Positions 47,401-56,960 are shown, numbered from the stretch's first letter. The stretch is 64,000 nucleotides of DNA from Aplysia californica (GCF_000002075.1 NW_004797350.1:956312-1020311); one strand, 5' to 3'. Notes: generated by a model not told the origin, from the sequence alone. Translations and numbers: made by a program.

Positions 47401-48643
47401 GGGAAATGGAAAGTGGCCGTTTGTAGAGGTGGCCGTCATGACAGGTTCGACAATACATTAATGATTGTTGGGACGAGAGAGTAGCTGGTAAGTATTGAAA
47501 GTTCATGGTCTTTTTTCCTAATTTTGCGTGTACCTGATTTTGATTCTTACTGTAGCATGAAATTTATTTTAATTAATTTTGTTTTGTTTTGTGCTCTGCG
47601 AATTTTTCAGGTTTGGTTCTGGTGCTGTCATCTATTGGTTTGGTTTTGTGGACGAACTTGCGGATAATGGAGAGAGAGGCATCCTATTGTTGGACCATTT
47701 TCCCAAAGCTGAAGATATCGTGCAGTTGAAAGATGTGTTGGAAAAGAAACCGAAGTTTAATTTTGAACATACTTCAGAAACTGTTTGTGAACCAACAGCT
47801 TATGAAGAGGATGAGGATGACAGATTTTACAACTATGTTGACCCTATGTTTGATTCTGATTGTGAATTCTATGATGAGGAAACAGGTGGTGAAAGTCTAT
47901 TAGCAAGAAAAGTCAGTAGTGTTAATGATGGTGGATGTCAGGACTTTGACAAGGGCAGCGATAGTTCAGGTATTGTTGTAGATGCCTGTGGTGTGACAGA
48001 ATCAGCTGATGTAAGAGAATTGTCTTTAGATGATCGCCTTCAGCACAGTGTTTCTTTTCCTTTAGCAGGCATTGTTACTGAGGATGCTGATTCAACATCC
48101 AGGTCAGAGATGGCGCCAAATAGTTGTGAACCGGAGTCTGCTTCAAAGACTTTGCCAATGGGTCCTGAGCCAGTATCTGACTCACAGATAGTATGTAAAA
48201 GCGCCGACCCGGTGTCTAACACTAACACAGAAACTGTACATAATAATGTTACCGAGAGTGCTGAATCCATTTCTAGCTCAGAGACCTGTGATAAGACTGT
48301 AGAATCGCAGTGTGAATGTGAAAGGAGCATGTGCTATCAGGAATCAGCTCAAATAATGTCTAGTGGAATTGCAAATTGTTGTCACAAAGAGATTCAAGAA
48401 GGTCAGGATCTTGACTCATGTCAAAACTCAAAAACAACTGTCTCTTCCCAAAATCCTGTTCCCTCTTTAGTCTCAGCATCACAGTCGCCGTGTTATACAG
48501 TGCAGCAGGAAAGTGACTGTCCTGGCCAGTTACAAAGAGCAGAAGCCTACAAAATTGACACTTCTAATTTGCCTAGTCAGGCAAGCGCTAGTGCTGGCCA
48601 AGGAAAGAGGAAAAACAAGAAGGGTAGAAAGAAGAAACGGTAG
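32472..48643 (+). CDS. CDIN1: CDIN1 (C15orf41) homologue, PD-(D/E)XK nuclease, with long C-terminal tail
   Basis: CDIN1 is the nuclear partner of codanin-1; human mutations cause congenital dyserythropoietic anaemia type I. Exons: 32472-32572, 37118-37169, 38797-38861, 39428-39485, 40514 to about 40616, 42036-42115, 43066-43115, 43577-43644, 44201-44266, 45313-45418 and 47611-48643. Phases agree and give about 593 residues. Diagnostic segments are SPCLLARIILEEYYL, DNFYGPAVDSIKK, DEDQMRDEGFDKTPD, NWIESKASFGDP and FGSGAVIYWFGFVDELADNG followed by ERGILL. The nuclease signature is P206-D207 and E225-S-K227. Human CDIN1 has 281 residues and stops near ERGILL. Here the last exon adds about 300 residues: an acidic patch (YEEDEDDRF), Ser/Glu/Cys-rich low-complexity sequence, and a basic end (KRKNKKGRKKKR) that could direct nuclear import. 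The 3' limit of exon 5 is uncertain: GT at 40617 keeps phase but adds residues absent in human. Confidence 0.93.
32590..32700 (+). repeat. AGATCT/TCTAGA microsatellite clusters
   Basis: Two short arrays, at about 32593-32622 and 32668-32690, consist of CTAGAT units as at 5.3, 5.5, 33.0 and 52.6 kb. They lie just inside CDIN1 intron 1. Confidence 0.7.
32890..33375. repeat. Palindromic AAGTACGGCTAGAC repeats inside ~190-bp tandem units
   Basis: At 32900-32955 the arms AAGTACGGCTAGACTG and CAGTCTAGCCGTACTT occur in three alternating copies, so the DNA can fold in more than one way. A similar pair is at about 33147-33181 and a single arm at about 33363. Between them, two direct repeats share ACAAATACTTTAGG and CATTTACAATTCAG type blocks about 190 bp apart. 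There is no coding content. It lies in CDIN1 intron 1. Confidence 0.75.
33806..34255. mobile_element. Complete MITE with 24-bp inverted ends and telomere-like core
   Basis: It begins GGACTTCCGTAACGAGTGAC plus CAC at 33806 and ends GTGGTCGCTCGTTACGGAAG plus TCC at about 34253, inverted repeats with one mismatch in about 23 bases. The core starts with CCTAACCCTAACCC and then becomes a CCCCTA/AGATCT minisatellite. Three degenerate copies of a CAATTCTGCT...GTCTCATA unit, each leading toward a partial inner GTGGTCGCTCGT, suggest internal duplication. No clean target duplication is visible. No protein is encoded; a long proline/leucine frame across it is only the repeat being read through. Confidence 0.8.
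34788..34905. repeat. Array of perfect palindromes around ATTCGGACTCGAGTCCGAAT
   Basis: The 20-bp self-complementary sequence occurs in perfect or one-base-off form three times at about 34790-34880, joined by A/T-only linkers that include inverted AACATTTTTTCATATTC blocks. A diverged piece recurs at 35623-35665. The array can form several alternative hairpins. The function is unknown. Confidence 0.75.
35146..35390 (+). mobile_element. Fragment of pogo/Tigger-like family T3
   Basis: GCAACTTTTGATTCCATAGA, CACAATTCATTACGTAGATC, GATCAGTTGCCGGGGGG and GACGTTCAACGCCCGGACCG match the inner part of the copy at 19948 (20190-20400) in the same orientation. Neither end is present. Confidence 0.8.
35391..37117. 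other. CDIN1 intron 1, 3' part, no recognised gene
   Basis: It contains GC-rich hairpin-prone sequence at about 36150-36300 with repeated AGTCGCCTC/GAGGCGA motifs, and a related inverted GAGGCGA pair at 30610-30645 in the other gene's intron. A G run lies at about 36424-36436. Otherwise the sequence is AT-rich and open frames are short and unconvincing. Confidence 0.45.
37198..37702 (-). mobile_element. Long tRNA-derived SINE, copy A
   Basis: On the minus strand the head (37702 downward) reads GGGGCCTCTCATGGTCTGGA with an A-box-like TGGTCTGGAGG and a B-box AGTTCGAAACC, then a body of about 400 bp, then the 3' phrase GACCTTATGCAGTTGTGAGC plus ACCGTAAAAC. Copy B at 38138-38658 is collinear, sharing GATTTTRGAYCACCAAGGGA and TCTTTAAYGTGCGCAA (plus-strand spelling). 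About 500 bp is long for a SINE. It lies in CDIN1 intron 2. Confidence 0.75.
38138..38658 (-). mobile_element. Long tRNA-derived SINE, copy B
   Basis: The head on the minus strand reads GGGGGCTCTCGTGGCCTAGA plus GG and a strong B-box GGGTTCGAATGC. The body matches copy A. It ends at GAGCGCCGTAAAAAATACTT followed by a long A run (plus-strand T run at 38108-38138), as expected of a reverse-transcribed insert. The head is better preserved than in copy A. Confidence 0.8.
40706..40786 (-). mobile_element. Severely truncated SINE insert with 14-bp target duplication
   Basis: AGTGCAAGCTCTGT stands at 40706-40719 and again at 40773-40786. Between them are 53 bp: an ATGT-repeat tail and then the SINE 3' phrase GGTTTTACGGCGCTCGCAAC plus TGCTAAGGTCAT (plus-strand spelling). 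This is the pattern of target-primed reverse transcription that stopped very early. It lies in CDIN1 intron 5. Confidence 0.85.
40992..41681. mobile_element. MITE-like element, 690 bp, in CDIN1 intron 5
   Basis: GGGAGGAGCTACCCTTGA on the left is mirrored by TCAAGGGTCGCTCCTCCC on the right, 18-19 bases with one difference. The core is AT-rich with short A and T runs and has no recognisable protein. The superfamily is not clear from the ends. Confidence 0.65.
42524..42770. mobile_element. piggyBac-like MITE at TTAA, 247 bp
   Basis: The ends are TTAA-CCCTATCCGAACGCC and GACGTACGGATGGGG-TTAA. The TTAA duplication and CCC starts are the piggyBac signature. Inverted repeats are about 15 bases with three differences. 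No open frame; it lies in CDIN1 intron 6. Confidence 0.85.
46669..47455. mobile_element. TA-flanked MITE, pogo/mariner-like, 787 bp
   Basis: It starts TA-CAGTTGAACCTGTGTAAG and ends TGACAGGTTCGACAA-TA. Subterminal GGTGGCCGTCTTAGG and GTGGCCGT motifs are repeated in both orientations (46713-46745 and 47277-47435). No transposase. It lies in CDIN1 intron 10. Confidence 0.8.
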
Positions 48644-48750
48644 TCAGGATACTGTAGTAACAAACATAACATGAATTTGAAATAATTTATAGAACATTGT
48701 TTGAGAGTTTAGCAATGTTACCACCATGAGCAAGTGTGTACGATCCAGTG

Positions 48751-48756
48751 AATAAA
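48751..48756 (+). promoter_or_regulatory. Likely polyadenylation signal of CDIN1 (AATAAA)
   Basis: This is the first AATAAA after the CDIN1 stop codon, 108 bp downstream, in AT-rich sequence. Confidence 0.6.
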
Positions 48757-49707
48757 TTTATCAATCTTGCTTTGTGTAAACTTGTGTCTTTCTGTCTTGT
48801 TTTTTGACATATGATTGGGATGTTGAAATAGTGACAGCTGATTTCAGTTATAGACGTTACCAACTGTGTATGTTTCCAGAGGCTCTGTATGCTAAACACT
48901 AATGTGTGCCTGTGTAATTCTTTACACAATACTCCTTCCAGCATAACACACATCTATGACTTGGTAATATAGTCTGTTTGTATAATAATATTTCAGAGGT
49001 GCAGGAACTCGCCAAGGATATTTTCATCTCCACACTATTGCGCATGGCAATGATGGCCCTTTTTTTATGACTGAAATGCTACTGAAGACTCTGTGTTGTG
49101 AGTTGGGAATCACAATGTCTACTGATTTAAGGGAAGGGCTCGAGGAGGGCATGGCTCATGTCTGCACAATGACTTTGTTTCTAACCTTCATTGACAAAGT
49201 GACACATATGGCAAAGTTGTCTCATACCCTAAAATACTTTTCACGCCAATATATATGCCAATTATGTTGCTCTTTTGCAGACTCATTTATTGAGTCAGTG
49301 CATTTCTATTTCTATTGTTGTGTAAATCCATTGAGAGTCTTTGGGGGAGATGGGCAGCACCAGAGTTGTTCTGTTGATAAAGACTGGCCTTTCACATGGT
49401 CGACTAGAAACTGACATTTTGCTGGCATTGTGAACAGTTAAAATTTACACACACACACATAGTGTAGTTTTAGTCAATAATATGTGTCAGGACGTGATAG
49501 AATCAGGGGCTTGTCTATTTTTGGGTATATAAAATTATTGGTATCAGCTTAAACTTAAAGATTGTTCATTTGCCTTGCTTTCTTTGGAAAAAATATCCAT
49601 ATATCTTGAAAAGAAGTCGCTATATTTGTGATTGAAGTAGGTGGGGGGTCGCATGATTTCAGAGGTAAAATAATCGAGGAAATGGCCTCCAAAGTCTGGT
49701 TTCTTCC
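48757..49707. other. Intergenic DNA between CDIN1 and the Academ-like transposon
   Basis: No gene is claimed. A frame at about 49067-49411 has no recognisable homology and is typical of chance frames here. There is a short CA repeat at about 49448-49460. Confidence 0.45.
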
Positions 49708-51824
49708 TTATAGTGGGCTCCCTAACTCCACCCCCACTGCAAATTTTAGTAGGAACATGCCACTTGGCACACACGTACCTTGAACAAAACTAAGAATTTT
49801 GATAAACGGACACAAGCTCTATCTGCATAATTTCACTCTAATTTGCATAAATTAAAAATGGATGCCATTGAAAAATCAAGCAAAATGAAAATAACTCTAA
49901 ATTATCATACACATCTTCGATTTTCACGAAAATGGTGTCAAAATATATGTTTTTGGGGATGCCTTAACCATTGAAAATATTTTGGATGTAGAAGGTCCGG
50001 TTTTTTATTTATTCAATATGTTAGTCACATGATGTGATTATGAAGTATATTATATATTTTGCATATTTCAAAATGACAAGCTTGGACCTCCGCTTTCACC
50101 AGTCACCCCAGTGATGATGCTTCCCCTTTTTAGGGAATCAGCTCACAGTCCAATGATGGTATTCCATGGGATGAACATTGTTGCTGCTGTTACAAAGTCA
50201 CTGAATTCAGGACAGACCCCGGTCATGGTTGCTGATCAGCCACTCTTTACATTGGCAAAGAAGATTCCGTGGAAATTTTCAGATGTCTTGGGAGAGGACA
50301 AGTTTGTGGTGATGCTTGGGGCGCTGCACACTGAGAAAATGCTGTTTGAAGGGCCTAGGGGAGTGGCTGGAAGGGAGTGGATTGACATCACTTCTGTCAG
50401 TCAGTGGTGTGGCTTCAAGTGGAGTTGCTGATTCTATGATGTTGGTGACACATCTGACTCGCACTCGCTACATGCACCAAGTCACCGCTCTTGCTTTGTA
50501 TAGTTTACTGAGACAAGCCCATCGTGAATACCTGACAACAACTATTGAAGATGACCCATTGGAACTGGATGCTTAGATTAGGTATCAGCGAGACCGAGAA
50601 CCGCAATTCTTGTACTGGCACCAGACTCTTGAGCTGCAGCTGATGGTTCTGCAGTTTGTGAAGTTGATTCGGACTGCATCGTTTGATCTGTACTTAGTGA
50701 CTGTAGAACATCTCATGCCATGGGTGTATGCTCTTGATCACAAACACTATGTCCGCAATCTACCCATTCATCTACGAGATATGTGTGGCCTTCGAGAAAT
50801 ACACATAAAGTGTGCATGAAGGGAAAATTCGTAGGACAGAAGACAAGTCGTGCATTTTCTAGCATTGCCATGGACCAAATTTATGAGCAGCTCATCGGTT
50901 CTCTGAAGGGTGATGGAGGAATAATTGGACTGACTGAGGATCCTGTAGCCCTTGAAAGATTTATGATTACTGGACCAGACCTTGCTCACATCATTGAGGA
51001 GTTCGAAAACACACATCAAAACAGTCACAGGAAGCACCATGAACAGTATCCTAAATGTCGAGAGACTTTCAGAGAAGATGTGAATGGCTTAATCAGTGTA
51101 TTCTCTGATGTGGGAAATCCTTTCCTTGAAGTATCTGGGCAATTGATTTCTCTTGACAGATCCAGAATCATGACAGGTTATGTTATGAGCTCTGTGACTG
51201 TGAGAAACATCACAAAAATTGGAAAAGACAAGTATGATACATTATTTTCAGAAAGGGTTTCATCCAGCACATCTCCATGGACCTCCACCTTTCACCTGAA
51301 TAGATTGCCTCTTTTCGGTGTAAAAGCTCAACAACGTAAAGAAAAGGGAGTGCTTATTTGGGCCACATATGGCCTAAATAAGGTAAGGGAGGGGGGTTTA
51401 GCTTATATAGGCCACAGGTGGCCTAAATAAGGTAAGGGAGGGGGGTTTAGCTTATTTAGGCCACACATGCTCAAACTACCAGGGGACACCCTTTTAAGGC
51501 AACTGAGTTCGTTCCACTTTCATAATGGTGCACCTTTCTCATTTAGTACAGTTTTGTCTCAGTGTACAACTTATATATATCATAATGAATATTGTAAGAA
51601 CAAAGCATGATACGCAAAGTTTTGCTCAATCTCAATGGTTTGAATGAGGGCCAGATTTTTCCTTCATGGAGGGGCAAAATCTAGGCTACCATTTTGGCAC
51701 ACTTTGGTCAAGTAAAAAGGTCAAATCCTCCGAATGGACTTCCGGGTTAAATTTGGGGTATAAAAAGTGTGTACACAACGTGGCTGAGTCAAAGTTACAC
51801 TATCTTTGCCTGGGTGGCACTCTC

Positions 51825-51910
51825 TCGTACTGTCTCGTAGTAGTACATCTCTCGTACTGTCTAGTAGTAGTAGCCTACATGTAGATGTAGTAGTAGTAGT
51901 AGTAGTAGCA
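51825..51910 (+). repeat. TAG trinucleotide repeat with TCTCGTACTG duplications
   Basis: CTCGTACTGTC recurs twice and is followed by runs of TAG/GTA units to about 51909. It is a simple repeat inside the nested element. Confidence 0.8.
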
Positions 51911-53008
51911 AAGATCGAGAAGAATCTTTGGTAGTAGATTCTATCTAGTAGGCAGTTTAGTGAACGTGCACGCGGCAGGGCGAATCGGCCTCGATAAGCC
52001 CGTAGACCTTTGTGATCGGCCACGAAGCCTTGTGTTTTGATGGGTCTAAACAATTTAGTGTTAATCGCACTGCCACATCCGACAGGCCTTTATCTTTTTA
52101 AAAGGAAAAGAAATGGTCATCAAAATGGTTGAATTTGCGTGAAAATCGATTCGGTAGAACTGTAACTATTAAAATTTGCTTCTGAAAACAAGTTACAAGG
52201 CCATTTTTATAACTCGATGAGATAAAAACTACTGGCTGTATTATTCTGTATAAATTATGAAACTTCAGGACGTATTATTATTTTCCAACATCTTTTGCCG
52301 CCTTAGCTGTAGAGGTTGAAGTTTTCACAACACTAATAGATCTAGTAATAGGGCTTTCCGTAAAAAATGCATAGATCTACAAAAGCCGAACCACCGAATC
52401 GACCGGTCAGCGACCCGGGCACCCCGCTCTCCCCTGCACACTGTGATAACATGTTGCTTCGGTATAATTATTCAACTATTAATACGTGCTGCTATGGCAA
52501 TTGGGATGTACTGACTGACAAAGCGATTCACAGTTTTGTTTTTATTTTACCATATATTTGACTTTAATAGTGCAGGTGATAGCTAGATCTAGATCTAGAT
52601 TCCCTGTCTAGAATCAGTAGTAGCAGACAAATGTTAGAAGCAGCCAGAGAGCCTACAACTGCTAGATCTAGTTCTAACTCATTGCTATGCCTTTGGGCTT
52701 TGGAATTGAAATAAAACGAATTGCACAGTTCTAGTTAATTTTACATTCAGCAACTATCTGTATTTCCAGAATTAATGATAACAAATCTCACCATAACAAT
52801 CACTTTTACTTTTATTAGAATAATTAGATCAACTTTTTTTTCTAAAATCTGTTTTGCGCAAACTTAAGACTTTCTCTACGTGTAGAGCACAGAATTTACA
52901 TTGTAAGCCTCTGCTCAGTCTTTTATTTTTAAGTATATACTTAATAAAATACGTATAGATATAGATCTATATACTCATTTTATGTTATTTTCTGGATATT
53001 GTTAAAAA

Positions 53009-53755
53009 CGGGGTCTACCTAGCAAAATACTAGGTTTTAGGACAGGTGGACCCCGGGGTCACCGTAGTGAAATACATGTAAGTAGATTTATTTAAAGATT
53101 AGTAGACCCCGGGGTCACCGTAGTGAAATAAGTAGGTTTAATTTTAAAAGGATTGGTGGACCCCGGAGTCACCATAGCCGTAGAGGAATAAGAAGGTTTA
53201 ATTAAGAATTGGTGGACCCCCGGGACACCGTGATTAAACCTACTTATTTTACTACGGTGACCGCATGGTCCACCTATTCTAAAACCTAACTAGTATTAAA
53301 TTTCGTTAGGTAGACCCTGGGGTCCACCTTAAACCTAAACCTTCCTATTTCACTACGTTGACTCCTGGGTCCACCAATCCTTAAAATTAAACCTAGATCT
53401 ACATGTACTTATTTCACTACGTTGACCCCAGGGTCCACCAAACCTTAATTAAACCTAGATCTACTTATAATTTCACTACGTTGACCCAGGGGTCCACCAA
53501 TCCTTATTAATTTAAACCTAGATCTACTTATAATTTCACTACGTTGACCACGGGCTCCGCCAGTCTTACAATAAAATAAACTGAGATCTACTTATTTCAC
53601 TATGTTGACCCCGGGGTCCACCGATCCTTAGTCAAACCTAGATCTACTTATTTCACTACGCTGATTCCAGGGTTCACATCCTAAAACAGCATTTTGTTAG
53701 GTAGACCCCGCGGTCCACCTATCCTTTTGGGGCTAGATAGACCCCGTGGTCCGCC
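53009..53755. repeat. ~61-bp satellite that switches orientation within inverted ends
   Basis: The unit contains GGTGGACCCCGGGGTCACCG plus TAGTGAAATA and a GTAGGTTTAAT block. About three units run in one orientation (53050-53230), then about seven in the reverse (53240-53690), spaced 59-63 bp by the CACTACG landmark. The whole is bounded by GGGGTCTACCTAGCAAAATA at 53010 and, inverted, TTTTGTTAGGTAGACCCC at about 53693-53710. CCCCGGGG cores are self-complementary. It looks like a foldback element inside the 3.5-kb element. Confidence 0.8.
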
Positions 53756-54510
53756 TATCCACTTCCTTGATAATAACTGGAAAACATGCCAGTTGTCATG
53801 AATAGTGAAGAAAAATGTGAAAAAAAAAGATAACGAGGTAGACGATAATTTGTCAAAAAAATTGCAAGTGCAAGTGAAAATCATAAGATAATTTTGTTAT
53901 TTTCTGGTGATCTTTTCACGGTTTATAAAATGTTCCAGTGGGCTTACTACTAGATCTATGTCTCTGAAGAACATTTTGCTTGATTTTATTAGCTTTTTTC
54001 ATGTACTTGAAAGCATAGAATAAAATAGTTTCACACAAATGTATGCACAATACCTTAAAAAAGAAAGATAAGGTCATTGTTGTTGTTGTTTTTTTAACGG
54101 AATCCGTTTTACGTTGAAAAAAGCGCTAAAAACAAGTTTAAATTTTTTAAAGAATGCCCATAATATTAGGAATCCGAAATTACTACCTTGATCTAGTTTG
54201 CTGACTCTTTAATAACCATGAGCTGTTAAGAAAAAAAGAGAATGATATAGGATTTGTCTAAATATGACCATTAGTAAGATATTGCCCATTTTGTCCAATT
54301 ATCCTTGCAGGTTTTAATCACCCTGTACTGCACCTCAATAAGCACAAAAAGAATATTTCTGTGACTTTGTATAAAGGTGTTTTGTAGTTGAGTTCTATGT
54401 AAAATTCTCAACAAAATAATGTACATTTGGACCGTACAACTGAGATAGACACTCATGCACACAATAACATTCACACATTACACATACACATACAAACACA
54501 CTACTACATT

Positions 54511-54582
54511 TACTCTCTCTCTCTCTCTCTCTCACCACAACCACACACAAAACAAACACATACACACACACACACACACAAC
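54511..54582 (+). repeat. CT and CA dinucleotide microsatellites
   Basis: A (CT)10-11 run at 54512-54532 is followed within 30 bp by a (CA)9-10 run ending at about 54580. It lies inside the nested element. Confidence 0.9.
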
Positions 54583-56439
54583 TCTTACACTTGGTCCACT
54601 TATTTAGAATCATCCTCTATTTTGAAATAATCCCCCGCACTAAATAAAAAGATCAGTAGAATCTCGACCTTCCGAATCCATGGTTAGTTCAAGAAATCTA
54701 CCATATGATGTGGCCTAAATAAGGTAAGGGAGGGGGGTTTAGCTTATTTGGGCCACAGTGTGGCCTAAATAAGGTAAGGGAGGGGGGTTTAGCTTATTTA
54801 GGCCACACTGTGGCCCAAATAAGGTCACCCTAAAGAAAAATCCGACCTTGCTTCCACGAAGGAAGAACGAACCCAGTTTATTTAAATGATGCTCTCCGCG
54901 CACTCCGGAAGGGACATTGGTGAAGAAATGTTTGCACATGAGAACACTACATTACCACCATCTCTCAGTTCCCAGGGTCAGATGCACAAAGAAACAAAAT
55001 CTGAAATTCTCAAGTTCCTCGAAGGTGATATTGAGATTCTACTTCTGATACTTCCCCTAATTCTGATGTTGGTATTCTAGATGGTGCCTTCATCCTGCAA
55101 TCACTGAAACCTGGTACGGCATCAACATTTCAGGATTATGCAGACCAGGTGTTTCTTCCTTATTGTGATGTCATGGCTAAAGGGTGTGTCGTGGGATGCC
55201 TACAAACACGATAGTCTCAAATCCAGCACTCGGGAAACCAGAGGCAGTGGCATGCGGTGTCGAGTGACATCATCAACCAAAGTAATGAGTAACTGGCAAG
55301 GATTTTTACGAGTCGATGAGAACAAAACAGAACTGTTTTCTCTGTTAGCAGAGAAAATGCAAGAGATGTACACAGAGGGCAAGCAAGTTGTTACAACCTT
55401 CGGAGAGAATCTTCTCACTTCACCTGTTCGCTCAAGTACTCGCGCTTTAGCACCTTGTATTCATGAGGAAGCTGATTCAATGATTTTTTCCATGTTGCAG
55501 ATGCGACACATGAAGGATTTAAACACATCACCATTCGTGCTAGTGACAGTGATGTAGTGATAATAGCTGTGTCCTGTTTCCAAGATCTCAACCTTGATGA
55601 GCTCTGGATAGCCTTTGGATCCGGCAAGTCATACAGACATATCCCAGTTCACCAGATTGCTATGTAGTTGGGACCATCCAAGTCTCGTGCTCTTCTAGCA
55701 TTTCATTCTCTGACCGGCTGTGACACCACCTCAGCATTTCAAGGAAAAGGCAAGAGAACAGAATGGGCTGTTTTATTTGGCAGGAATTCCCAGAGCTCAC
55801 TGCAGCACTTCGGCGCCTGTCAACATTCCCAAGTAGAATCGATGATGATGTCATGTCCTAAGTAGAGGCATTCATCGTTCGCCTTTACGACAGGTCCTTG
55901 GACGTCACGTCAGTCAATGCAGCACACATGGAATTGTTCTACTACAAAGGCAGGCATTTTGAGAACTTGCCACCTACAAAGGATGCATTGCTACAACTCA
56001 CATTACATTACACGCAGCATATCAGGCAGGCCACATCTGGGGCCAAGCCCTCATCTGTTCTCCAACCTTGCCTGACTAATATGAATGGGGATGGGTCATA
56101 ACAAATGACAAGTGGTTACCTCGATGGACAACACTTGCCCCTATTACAAAGAACCACAAATGCCTTGTGACATGTCAGTGCAAGAAAGTGTGCAAGCCTC
56201 CATGCAAATGTTGCAAAGCTGGTGTGAAATGCAGTACTCTCTGTGCATGCAGGGGAGCTTGTTTCAATCAATGAAAATAATGTGTACATATCAGTGAACA
56301 TAACGCATTGGTTATTGAAAGAATAGGCAAAATATGGGTGAACCTGGCCTGCTAAAGGGATTTTAAATTACAAAAACAAAACCACATGTGTAGTCCTAGC
56401 ATCTTTCCAAAATTATGGTTGTGCGTAATTTTAAAAAAA

Positions 56440-56810
56440 ATTTCAAGGCGTCCATTTTTAATGTATGCATATTAAGAATCAATTTGACCTTTTATGATAA
56501 TTCTTTGGGTGTCATTTAGTTTGTCAGCCAGAACTTACTATGAAACAACACATTTATATTTCTATCATTCTTCTGTCAAAAGTTATATATTCGGTTCGTA
56601 TTTTCATTATACTTCAGTGGCGGCCATTTTTCATTTATGCAGGTTAAGAGTGAATTTGACCTTTTATTATAACTTTGATGGTGTCATTGAGTTTGCCAGC
56701 CATATATTTATTTGACACAACACCAAAATTAATGTTCTACCATTTGTCTGTCAAAAGTTATATCCAGTTATCATTTTCATTATATTTCAGTGGCGGCCAT
56801 TTTTAATTTA
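56440..56810. repeat. 172-bp subterminal tandem repeats of the Academ-like element
   Basis: GGCGKCCATTTTTMATKTAT begins at 56447, 56619 and 56792, a spacing of 172-173 bp. Shared blocks between them are AATTTGACCTTTTAT, GGTGTCATT, TTTGYCAGCCA and CTGTCAAAAGTTATAT. Only one partial unit is seen at the other end of the element, so the repeat number differs between ends. Confidence 0.8.
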
Positions 56811-56960
56811 TGCAAATGAGGGCCTGAATATGCTTGTGGACCTTGTGTCCGTTTCTAATTTCCAATAATATGGTGTAAGGTACTTACATGCCAAGTGGTT
56901 CCTTCCTACTAAAATTTGCAGTGGGTAATGGGACTGCTGGCCTAAGTCAGCCCACTATTA

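Larger units (their letters stand above)
51346..54830. mobile_element. Nested 3.5-kb non-autonomous element with 9-bp target duplication (MULE-like)
   Basis: TAAAGAAAA occurs immediately outside both ends (51337-51345 and 54831-54839). The ends are GGGAGTGCTTATTTGGGCCA plus CA and its inverse, TGTGGCCCAAATAAGGTCAC plus CC, 22 bases with three differences. Both ends also carry, in the same orientation, two copies of a roughly 50-bp unit (GTGGCCTAAATAAGGTAAGG plus GAGGGGGGTTTAGC) whose own borders are inverted repeats. Removing the element and one TAAAGAAAA copy leaves the surrounding transposase frame continuous (KAQQRKEK into SDLASTKEE), so the insertion is clean. Nine-base duplication and GGG ends suggest Mutator-like, but there is no transposase. 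Confidence 0.85.
50100..56279 (+). pseudogene. Decayed Academ-like transposase with XPG/FEN1-type motifs and CXC tail
   Basis: This is the protein-coding remnant inside the 49.7-57.0 kb transposon. The family is large (full members about 1000 residues) and widespread in molluscs, cnidarians and fishes as unnamed proteins. Motifs kept here are HEEAD at 55462-55476, SDSDV near 55540-55555 and TGCDTTSAF near 55713-55740, then a cysteine-rich C terminus with CXC spacing (about 56178-56270) like tesmin/CRC repeats. Only the part from the DQPL...GEDKFVVM block onward is left; about the first third is absent. The frame shifts several times and has internal stops, and a 3.5-kb element splits it at 51346. 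The family name Academ rests on recalled traits: XPG-like nuclease and 3-4-bp duplications. Confidence 0.7.
49711..56957 (+). mobile_element. Academ-like DNA transposon, 7.2 kb with a nested insertion, decayed
   Basis: The ends TAGTGGGCT...AGCCCACTA are flanked by TTA on both sides (49708-49710 and 56958-56960). The outer 180 bp or so on each side (49711-49893 and 56775-56957) are inverted repeats sharing ACTGCAAATTTTAGTAGGAA, AAACGGACACAAG and ATTTGCATAAATTAAAAATG. Between them lie remains of one large protein family that I know only as uncharacterised or Academ proteins. Pieces in order: 50111-50431 (ADQPLFTLAKKIPW, GEDKFVVMLGALHTE), 50340-50576 (DWLEGSG-like, HQVTALALYSLL), 50610-51345 (PIHLRDMCGL, SLKGDGGIIGLTEDPVALER), 54843-55557 (CIHEEAD), 55500-55860 (SDSDVVIIAV, FHSLTGCDTTSAFQGKGK) and 56100-56279 (Cys-rich tail CQCKKVCKPPCKCCKAGVKC). 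EEAD, DSD and GCD in this order resemble XPG/FEN1 nuclease motifs. Several stops and frameshifts; the N-terminal part is missing. Not functional. Confidence 0.75.

Noticed and set aside
49016-49414. Frames before the Academ-like element that could be its missing N-terminal part
   Set aside because: They lie outside the left inverted end and TTA duplication, and I see no convincing similarity to the family.
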